Shown here one piece after another: positions 58,123 to 64,000 of a DNA stretch of 64,000 bases. A program made the position numbers and the translations under genes. The stretch spans positions 186,001 through 250,000 of the forward strand of contig NZ_FNIB01000005.1 of assembly GCF_900103805.1 (NCBI RefSeq), given 5' to 3'. The notes under the pieces were generated by a model. It had not been told where the DNA came from, made no database searches, and saw only the letters and a list, made by a program, of their open reading frames with translations. Source of the DNA: Cryobacterium flavum. GTDB taxonomy: Bacteria > Actinomycetota > Actinomycetes > Actinomycetales > Microbacteriaceae. Position 1 is the first letter of the stretch. Each line of letters opens with the position of its first letter.

Positions 58123-58931
58123 CTAGTTCTCGTTCCGTTCGCGGCGACGGCGGAACGTCAACAGCACGCCGAGGCCCAGCAGAAGAACGCCCCCGACGAT
58201 GGCGGGAACGGGCAGGTCAACCCCGGTGCGGGATAGGGCGGCCGGCCGCGCCGCCGCTGACGAAGCCCCCAGAACTGCGACGAACACACCCGTGTCGGCG
58301 CAGGCCGACGACGAAAACGGCCCAGCGACCGCGTCGCGCAGGGACACCACGAGGCCCAGATTCGCCGTCTCATTCTGCCCGGTCAGCCCGGTCACGTTCC
58401 TCATGTCGATCCTGACCTCGGCTCTCAGCGTCGCGCCGGTGGCGAGCGGCTGAACCGGCGCAAGCACCGCACAATCTGCGTCGCCCGCGAACGTCACGGT
58501 GGGCGCGGTGGGGTCGGCAGGGGTCGTGACGCCCAGGGTGAGGTACTGATCAGCCCAGCGGATGCCCCCTCCGCACTACGCAGACTCACCCGCACGACCG
58601 CGGGCTGGTCGCTCGGGTTGTGGATCCACAGGGACGCCCGCATCGACCCATTCGGAATCAACGTCCCATACGCGTCAAACAAATCGGTCGGCAGACTGCT
58701 CGCGAAGTGCACACCGTCCAAGCTGACCTGCACGTCGCCGAGCCGAGCGTTGCTGGCCTGGGCAGCACTGGACAGAGATTTGGGTGCCGCAGCCGATGCC
58801 GGCCCGGCCGCACCGGCAAGTATCGGGAGCGCCAGCAACAGCGCCGAGGCCACGGCACCGAGCAGGCGCCCGCGACGAAGGGCACGTGCGCGGAATTCGC
58901 AAATAGGGGGCTGGGTGTAATGCGGCTGCAT
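58123..58931 (-). pseudogene. LPXTG-like wall-anchored surface protein, frameshifted
   Basis: Two frames form one protein of about 270 residues. The first (58494-58931) has a signal peptide (ASALLLALPILAGAAGPASAAAP) and reads into VRVSLRSAEGASAG before drifting out of frame. The second (58123-58497) resumes with TVTFAGDADCAVLAP and ends with a sortase-like signal: SRTGVDLPVPAIVGG, a hydrophobic stretch and RRRRERNEN. One G missing from a five-G tract (58565-58569) would restore one open frame reading SAEGGIRWADQYLTLGV. So it is either an assembly error in a homopolymer, phase variation or decay. The anchored protein would end the SipW operon. Confidence 0.8.
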
Positions 58932-58934
58932 CGA

Positions 58935-59513
58935 TCAGACCACCGAGTGGCTATGGGCGCCGCGAGGACGACGGCGGCCGGCACGGACTCCAGCGACGAG
59001 CATCACAGCCGAGTATCCGAGCAGGGCCACGGCCACTGCCGGAATGATCAGCGCTCGGCTCGCCCCGTTGACGAAGTTATTGGCATAGCCGATCAGCGGA
59101 ACGGAATACCACAGTCGCCCCTGAATCTGGGCGGAGAGCACGAGGTCGGGATCGGGAAGACTGTTGTTGTCTCCCTGAAACTGAAAACTCCGGGTACCGT
59201 CCGTGGAGGAGCTGATCGCGGTGATGCGGTGGGTGATCACTGCCGGCTCGCCCGAGTGAATCTGATAGGTCGCGATATCCCCGATTACGAGGTCGTCGGT
59301 GTTGACCGGGCCGACCACGATCAGGGTGCCGGGCGGCAGGTGTGGCTCCATCGAGCTGGTCAGCACCGTCAGTGGGGTCGCGCCCGTGATCTTGGGCACG
59401 ATGACCAGCAGAGCGAACAGCATGAGCACCAGCAGGAGCAACGCACCGCTGATGACCAGGCCCAGGGCGTGCAGCAGTCCAGTCGGCCTGGCCCCCTTCG
59501 AACCGTGCCCCAT
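58935..59513 (-). CDS. sipW: SipW-type signal peptidase I
   Basis: A 192-residue membrane protease. An N-terminal helix (about residues 16-40) is followed by the catalytic Ser in LTSSMEPHLPPGTL, then GDIATYQ and the catalytic-dyad His in VITHRITAI; a His instead of the usual Lys marks the SipW/archaeal type. GDNNSLPDP and a C-terminal helix complete it. It probably removes the alternate-type signal peptides of the three exported proteins upstream in the operon. The start ATG overlaps the preceding stop (TAATG). Confidence 0.9.
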   Translation of the reverse strand: MGHGSKGARPTGLLHALGLVISGALLLLVLMLFALLVIVPKITGATPLTVLTSSMEPHLPPGTLIVVGPVNTDDLVIGDIATYQIHSGEPAVITHRITAISSSTDGTRSFQFQGDNNSLPDPDLVLSAQIQGRLWYSVPLIGYANNFVNGASRALIIPAVAVALLGYSAVMLVAGVRAGRRRPRGAHSHSVV

Positions 59514-60814
59514 TAGTTCGCCGCCGTCAATGTGAACTGCTGGGCGCTGCCGGCGCTGCAGCTTTGCGTCTGTAGCGCGGTTCCGGCTGTGTGACTCGGC
59601 ACCGTGATGCATTCCGTTTTGTTCTTGTTCACTTGGATGACGAACTGGTACAGACCGTTTCCCGACAGTGTGCCGCCCCACTGCTGGCTGGAGTCACTCA
59701 CGTTGCGTGTCGCCATCACCACAGCTGCCGTGGTGGTGCGCTGCCAAGCCAGCCCAGCCGCTGCCTGCGAGTTGATGAGGTAGTCGCTCTGGTTGACCAA
59801 GTCAAATTGCCAGAGCTGAGTGGTCAGCGACTCGTTGCATACCTGCACTGTCACGGGTCCGTTCGCGTTGGTGGAACCCGTGACACACAGGCCCCCACTC
59901 TTGACTCGGTACCAGCTGGTCGACGACGGTGACTGGCTGGTGGTCGCAGTGGCGGCCGATGACATGGTCGAGAAGTTGCCGGCCGCGTCGACAGCGTCGA
60001 CCGTGTAGACGTAGGTCGTGCCGACATTGAGTCCGGTATCGGTGTAGGTTCTGCCGGTGATGTCCGGCCCGACCCGCTCCCCGTCGCGATAGAGGCGGTA
60101 GATGGCGACACCGACGTTGTCGCTGGCGGCCGTCCAGGTGAGTGTGGCGGCGGCATCCGTTGTCGATGTGGCGGTCAGATTAGTCGGTGAGGTCGGCCGG
60201 GAGACATCGGGAATAGTCTGTGTCACGGTTACCGACTCGGCCTGGGCGTTCCAGTTGGTACCGACGGCGGCGCTCGGATCGAGTCGAACCGCGACCTGGC
60301 CTCCGGCGTAGGTCGACATCGACGTGGACGACATCGCAGTGCGTACGCAGAGCACGACGAACCCATTCGCGGCCAGGGACCCGGTCATCGGCGTTGCGCT
60401 CGCCCAGGTAAAGACGGTCTGGTTTCCGGGCAGGGTCGTGCTCGCGGTGCAATTGGCGGCGGCGGCGACCGGCCACGTCGTGACGGTGACAGCTCCGGCG
60501 AGCGCCGCGGGCGACGACACGGCGCTGAACGTCAATGTGTACGTTGACGGCACGGATCCGCTGGTGAGCGTGATGGGCTTGGTCGTGGTGGAGCTGCCCG
60601 TCGTGTAATCGAATTTCAGCTGGTCGTAGCCGGATTGTGTGATGCTGACCTTGCCCGAAGTCACGGATCCGGTGGCTGGGGATGCCGCGGTGGTCCAGGC
60701 GGCATGGGCGGCGCCGGAGGCTGCGAGCACGAGAAAGAGAACGGTGCCGAGCAGGGCGGCGGTGTGGCGCTGCCGGCGAGGTCGAGCGACAGCCTGGCGG
60801 CGTGAACGGGTCAT
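59513..60814 (-). CDS. Secreted fibronectin-III and ricin-type lectin protein, likely SipW substrate
   Basis: A 433-residue protein. A basic N-terminus and hydrophobic stretch end at GAAHAAW, followed by TTAASPATGSVTSGKVSI, an alternate-signal-like region. Residues 45-195 show little similarity; about 205-295 is a fibronectin type III domain (PTSPTNLTATSTTDAAATLTW in outline, YTVDAVDAAGNFS). About 300-433 looks like a ricin-B beta-trefoil: WYRVKSGGLCVTGS, TQLWQFDLVN, QFVIQVNKNKTECITVPS and QTQSCSAGSAQQF. It may bind glycans at the surface. The stop overlaps the sipW start. Confidence 0.82.
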   Translation of the reverse strand: MTRSRRQAVARPRRQRHTAALLGTVLFLVLAASGAAHAAWTTAASPATGSVTSGKVSITQSGYDQLKFDYTTGSSTTTKPITLTSGSVPSTYTLTFSAVSSPAALAGAVTVTTWPVAAAANCTASTTLPGNQTVFTWASATPMTGSLAANGFVVLCVRTAMSSTSMSTYAGGQVAVRLDPSAAVGTNWNAQAESVTVTQTIPDVSRPTSPTNLTATSTTDAAATLTWTAASDNVGVAIYRLYRDGERVGPDITGRTYTDTGLNVGTTYVYTVDAVDAAGNFSTMSSAATATTSQSPSSTSWYRVKSGGLCVTGSTNANGPVTVQVCNESLTTQLWQFDLVNQSDYLINSQAAAGLAWQRTTTAAVVMATRNVSDSSQQWGGTLSGNGLYQFVIQVNKNKTECITVPSHTAGTALQTQSCSAGSAQQFTLTAAN

Positions 60815-60817
60815 GGC

Positions 60818-61426
60818 TTAGGCCTGCACTCCGGTGAGAACGACGGAAAAGTTGGCAGCAGACGACGACTGGCTCACACTCGGGGCGCCCGCGGGCAGCG
60901 CGATCAGCACGCAGACTGTTCGGGACTGGGCCTTAGCGAGCGTCAGGCCCACCGCCGTCGACGGCGCACTGGCAAATGTTCCGCTGGTGCTGGGGATGAC
61001 CGCGCTCGTGCACGCAGCCGAGCTGTCGACGACGGCGAGACCGATGGTGAGCGAATCGGACAGGGTCGAAGTAACAGCCGGCGCGAGGAGCGAGGAGCGG
61101 GTCACGGCCAGTGGCACGTCACCGGTGTTCGTGACGGTGACCGGGGCGGCAATAACCAGTCCCGGGTACAGGGGCACGGCGGGAAGGGCGAGGGCCGAGA
61201 CCGTCATCGTGGCCGTTCCCGACGCTATCGTGGCCGAGGAGGTGGCGGCACTCGAGTTCAGGAGGGCGTAGGTGCCGCTGGCAGCGGTCGTGGCCAGCAC
61301 GACTGCCATAAGAGTGGATGCTGCGGCCAAGACCAGGGCCCGCGCGCGTAGCCGCAGGGTCGGCACAGCACGGTGGCGACGACGCTCGGCAGGCGAAGCG
61401 GTGTGGCGGCCACGGGTTGTTTTCAT
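60818..61426 (-). CDS. SipW-dependent-type exported protein
   Basis: A 202-residue protein. A long N-terminus (Arg-rich, RARALVLAAASTLMAVVLATTAASG) leads into TYALLNSSAATSSATIASGT, the characteristic post-cleavage motif of SipW-dependent exported proteins (camelysin/TasA relatives). The mature part is Ser/Thr/Val-rich beta sequence with few charges, possibly fibre-forming or surface-coating. ATG 61426 chosen; ribosome site weak. Lies 3 nt before the Fn3/lectin gene. Confidence 0.82.
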   Translation of the reverse strand: MKTTRGRHTASPAERRRHRAVPTLRLRARALVLAAASTLMAVVLATTAASGTYALLNSSAATSSATIASGTATMTVSALALPAVPLYPGLVIAAPVTVTNTGDVPLAVTRSSLLAPAVTSTLSDSLTIGLAVVDSSAACTSAVIPSTSGTFASAPSTAVGLTLAKAQSRTVCVLIALPAGAPSVSQSSSAANFSVVLTGVQA

Positions 61427-61539
61427 GTGATCACCGCGCTTTCTGGTCGAACGGAGGAGCTGGAGGGAGAATCGCACCGCCCGGGGTGCCCATCGTCGGG
61501 TGATGGGCACGCCAGGGACAGTGCAGGAGGTGGTGAAGA

Positions 61540-62112
61540 CTAAGTGGTCTGCGTCAGGGTCACGGCGAGGGCGCCGAGGTTGACCGAGCCGAGCATGGCG
61601 TCGTTCTCGGCTCCTGCACTGCTGCTCTTGGGGAACGTCAGGATGACGGTGACCACGGCAGCGCGAGAGATAACGCCGGTCCCGGTCGGTGTGATCGTGT
61701 AGGTCGGGCCGGCACCGCTGATGCCTACGCCACTGATCGACACCTGGGCGCTCTTCGTGATGTAGCCCGCGAGCTTCCCATCAGGTGTGCTGGTTGCGCT
61801 CGTGGCGGTGATGCTCGCTGAAGCAACGGCCAGAGTCGCGACCATGTTGTCGCCGGTCGCCGTGATGTCAACCTTCTTCGTGTAGGTGAGGACGTCACCG
61901 GGCACGATCTTGTACGTGCTCAGGATGATTTCGGTGGCACCGCTCTTCCAAACACCGGCGGCGGCATTGTCGACCACTGTCAGGGCGCCGGCGGTGATCG
62001 TTCCGCCGGCAATCGATGTACTCGAATTCCAGAGCGCGAACGTTCCCGCGCCGCCGAGCAGCAGGGTCAGTCCGGCGGCACCGGCGATAGCGCTAACGAG
62101 AAGCTTGTTCAT
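61540..62112 (-). CDS. Alternate signal-mediated exported protein (RER_14450-like)
   Basis: A 190-residue protein with a short signal (NKLLVSAIAGAAGLTLLLGG), followed by GTFALWNSSTSIAGGTITAG, the alternate-signal motif named for RER_14450-type proteins in actinobacteria. The mature region is Thr/Ala/Ile-rich and beta-strand-like (VVDNAAAGVWK, YTKKVDITATGDN, VILTFPKSSSAG). GAAAGGTC precedes ATG 62112. It is the first gene of the operon, the position often held by the major matrix or coat protein. Confidence 0.85.
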   Translation of the reverse strand: MNKLLVSAIAGAAGLTLLLGGAGTFALWNSSTSIAGGTITAGALTVVDNAAAGVWKSGATEIILSTYKIVPGDVLTYTKKVDITATGDNMVATLAVASASITATSATSTPDGKLAGYITKSAQVSISGVGISGAGPTYTITPTGTGVISRAAVVTVILTFPKSSSAGAENDAMLGSVNLGALAVTLTQTT

Positions 62113-62166
62113 AGTGGAGACCTTTCGGAAGATCGACTCAGGGGCGAGTGATACACACACTATGTG

Positions 62167-62188
62167 GGACAGACAGATTTGTCTGTCC
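62167..62188. promoter_or_regulatory. Inverted repeat upstream of the SipW operon
   Basis: GGACAGACA and TGTCTGTCC form perfect 9-bp arms around GATT, 55 bp before the first SipW-operon gene. The half-site GACAGAC recurs on the photolyase side (62342). The 306-bp divergent gap 62113-62418 contains both. Confidence 0.6.
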
Positions 62189-62331
62189 GTCGGTAACCCC
62201 CAGAATGAGGTTTAGGATAAATGTCCATTCGGTACTGAATTAGTTGAAATCAACAGACAAATCAGAGTATTTCGTGATCAATCAGGAGGAAAGCAACGAA
62301 AAAGCGACATACGGGCGGGGAGACGAGTTCG

Positions 62332-62383
62332 TTGTCGATCAGACGGGACAGACCGTTATACCTCCGAATTGGTCTGGCCCGTC
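62332..62383 (+). promoter_or_regulatory. Photolyase promoter with long-spacer operator
   Basis: TTGTCG (62332-62337), a 19-bp spacer and TATACC (62357-62362) precede the photolyase gene. A 13-bp inverted repeat GACGGGACAGACC/GGTCTGGCCCGTC (12 of 13 matched) spans 62342-62383, its left arm inside the spacer. A 19-bp spacer with an internal dyad is typical of promoters activated by MerR-type regulators, a group that includes light-sensing LitR/CarH proteins. No such regulator is in the window. Confidence 0.5.
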
Positions 62384-62418
62384 GCATGGTCCAGACTGGA
62401 GTTTCACGAGGAGACCGC

Positions 62419-63840
62419 ATGACTTCAGATCAGATAGCCGACCACGTCGGGCCCGTCATAGTGTGGTTTCGCGACGATCTGCGGGTTGCCGACCATCCAG
62501 CCCTGCACGCGGCGATCAAGCAGGGGCAGCCGATTGTGGCCCTCTACCTGCTTGACGAGCAATCCGACGGAGTCCGCCCGCTCGGCGGCGCGGCCCGTTG
62601 GTGGCTGCACCAGAGTCTGCGATCCCTCGCCGGCTCCATCGCCGCCCTCGGTGGCCGGTTGATTCTGCGCCGCGGTGCGGCCGGCCCGATCATCGCCCGC
62701 CTGGTGCACGAGACGGATGCCTCCGCCGTGTTCTGGAACCGCCGCTACGGCCTCGCCGAACGCACGATCGACACCGCGATCAAGAGCGACCTGCGTGAGC
62801 GCGGAATCGACGCCCATAGTTTCGCCGGTTCGCTTCTGTTCGAACCCTGGACGATTCAGACCGGGCAGGGCGGCTCCTACTCCGTCTTCACCCCGTTCTG
62901 GCGGGCCTGCACCGCGGGTGCGCCGCCCCGCGTGCCCTATCCCGCACCCTCCGCTATTCCCGGCTGGGCGGGCGACCCCACCACGGCAGCCCTCGTCTCC
63001 GACGACCTCGACGACTGGGGACTCGCACCGTCGAGCCCCGATTGGGCGGGTGGGCTGCGCGCCGCGTGGACGCCGGGCGAAGCATCCGCTCACGCCCTGC
63101 TCACCACCTTTCTGGCCGAGTCACTCGCCCTCTACGCCACCGAACGCGACGAACCGGCCCAGAACGCGACATCGCGCCTGTCTCCGCACCTGCGCTGGGG
63201 CGAGATCAGCCCCCACCAGGTGTGGGCGGCGACAAACAATGCCCGGCGCGGGCTCAGCGGTAGCGAGTCGGCCAGCGCGACCCGTTTTCTGACCGAGGTC
63301 GGCTGGCGGGAGTTCGCGTACCACGTGCTTTATCATGCGCCAGATATCGCGACCGCGAACCTACGCCCCGCCTTCGACGCTTTTCCGTGGCCGCCACTCG
63401 ATCGGGATGCCCTGGCGGCCTGGCAGCAGGGTCGCACTGGCTTTGCCCTGGTCGACGCCGGCATGCGTGAACTGTGGCGCACCGGAAGCATGCACAATCG
63501 GGTACGCATGGTGACGGCATCATTCCTGATCAAGAATATGTTGGTCGATTGGCGTGAGGGCGAGCGCTGGTTTTGGGACACCCTGGTGGACGCCGACGCG
63601 GCGAGCAACCCGTTCGGCTGGCAATGGGTGGCCGGTTCCGGAGCGGATGCGGCACCGTATTTTCGTATTTTCAATCCCGACCTGCAGGCAGCCAAGTTCG
63701 ACCCGCACCAGCAATACATTCGGCAAAACGTTCCCGAATACGGCACGGATGCCTATCCGGCGCCGCTCGTCGACCTCGGCGAGACGCGTCGCGCCGCCCT
63801 GGCCGCCTACGAACGGGTCAAGGCGCAACCGGCAGGCTAG
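62419..63840 (+). CDS. phrB: Deoxyribodipyrimidine photolyase
   Basis: A 473-residue photolyase/cryptochrome. N-terminal alpha/beta domain: VIVWFRDDLRVADHPAL. FAD-binding C-terminal domain: LSPHLRWGEISPHQVW, VGWREFAYHVL, RTGFALVDAGMRELWRTGSMHNRVRM (outline), NPFGWQWVAGSGADAAPYFRIFNP. These fit class I CPD photolyases, which repair UV-damaged DNA with blue light. ATG 62419 follows GAGGAG. Its promoter shares sequence motifs with the SipW operon next door. Confidence 0.95.
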   Translation: MTSDQIADHVGPVIVWFRDDLRVADHPALHAAIKQGQPIVALYLLDEQSDGVRPLGGAARWWLHQSLRSLAGSIAALGGRLILRRGAAGPIIARLVHETDASAVFWNRRYGLAERTIDTAIKSDLRERGIDAHSFAGSLLFEPWTIQTGQGGSYSVFTPFWRACTAGAPPRVPYPAPSAIPGWAGDPTTAALVSDDLDDWGLAPSSPDWAGGLRAAWTPGEASAHALLTTFLAESLALYATERDEPAQNATSRLSPHLRWGEISPHQVWAATNNARRGLSGSESASATRFLTEVGWREFAYHVLYHAPDIATANLRPAFDAFPWPPLDRDALAAWQQGRTGFALVDAGMRELWRTGSMHNRVRMVTASFLIKNMLVDWREGERWFWDTLVDADAASNPFGWQWVAGSGADAAPYFRIFNPDLQAAKFDPHQQYIRQNVPEYGTDAYPAPLVDLGETRRAALAAYERVKAQPAG

Positions 63841-63998
63841 GCAGCGCGAACGGAGATTCGGGTCTTTCCCGCTGACTCTTTCGTCGACCTCGCACCGGGC
63901 CCGGCTTCGGACGACCCGGCGTACCAGATGCTCAGTACGCACATGATGAGGGAGCCTACGGCGAGCGGGTTTTGCAAGTACACAACGAGATAGCCAAG
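63837..63998 (-). CDS. 3' end of a membrane-protein gene (start outside window)
   Basis: Fifty-three codons are open to the window edge and end at TAG, complement of 63837-63839, overlapping the photolyase stop. They contain a hydrophobic stretch (NPLAVGSLIMCVLSIWY) and a polar tail ending VRAA. The family cannot be assigned from this fragment. Confidence 0.45.
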   Translation of the reverse strand, partial: LGYLVVYLQNPLAVGSLIMCVLSIWYAGSSEAGPGARSTKESAGKTRISVRAA

Positions 63999-64000
63999 GT

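Overview
The window is high-GC DNA from an actinobacterium, most likely of the family Microbacteriaceae (a Cryobacterium- or Salinibacterium-like genome; genus not certain). The basis is strong G/C third-position bias, frequent GTG/TTG starts with 4-nt stop/start overlaps, several starts that look leaderless, a NrdR-controlled nrdHIEF operon, a paired FAD-oxidoreductase/fatty-acid methyltransferase locus and SipW-type export genes. No tRNA, rRNA, prophage, insertion sequence or CRISPR array was seen.

Layout. 1-2.7 kb: 3' end of a zinc alcohol dehydrogenase, a flavodoxin-like protein, a tandem universal stress protein behind a DosR-like box, and a VOC protein. 2.9-8.1 kb: two overlapping genes for secreted proteins (one with a lysozyme-like end), a NUDIX hydrolase, a butanediol-type dehydrogenase, an MBL-fold hydrolase and a small basic protein. 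8.5-13.1 kb: a four-gene MacAB-like export cassette led by a lipoprotein. 13.1-15.8 kb: a fatty-acid methyltransferase and its FAD-dependent partner, the latter interrupted by an in-frame stop. 15.9-20.1 kb: nrdHIEF with NrdR boxes and DnaA-box-like sites upstream.

20.2-32.9 kb is a sugar region: an arabinose operon (LacI regulator, araB, araD, araA, then a ChvE/GguA/GguB-type ABC transporter) and galT-galK with a divergent DeoR regulator. 33.0-38.1 kb: an SdhL-like shikimate dehydrogenase, metB and cbs (transsulfuration), and DUF3105 and DUF305 proteins. 38.2-40.1 kb: an ABC exporter. 40.2-48.8 kb: two tandem MalEFG-like sugar importers around a LacI regulator with perfect palindromic operators. 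The first importer has a doubly broken binding-protein gene; the second has a permease with a beta-sandwich-like insertion.

49.0-52.5 kb: rplJ-rplL with an attenuator leader, divergent from an MFS exporter/MarR pair. 52.7-58.1 kb: a two-component system, a lipoprotein, a lone YqaJ-type nuclease and a quinone-oxidoreductase-like enzyme. 58.1-62.1 kb: a compact surface-export operon with three proteins bearing alternate (SipW-type) signals, a SipW-type signal peptidase and a frameshifted wall-anchored protein. 62.4-63.8 kb: a DNA photolyase, followed by the end of a convergent membrane-protein gene.

The strongest candidates for new biology are the SipW export operon, the MalF-type permease with the inserted domain, a dispersed family of long GC-rich palindromes at gene ends, and an over-represented octamer (GCGGATGC/GCATCCGC). 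Three genes are broken (15007, 43011-43571, 58565); reads should confirm whether these are true decay or assembly errors.
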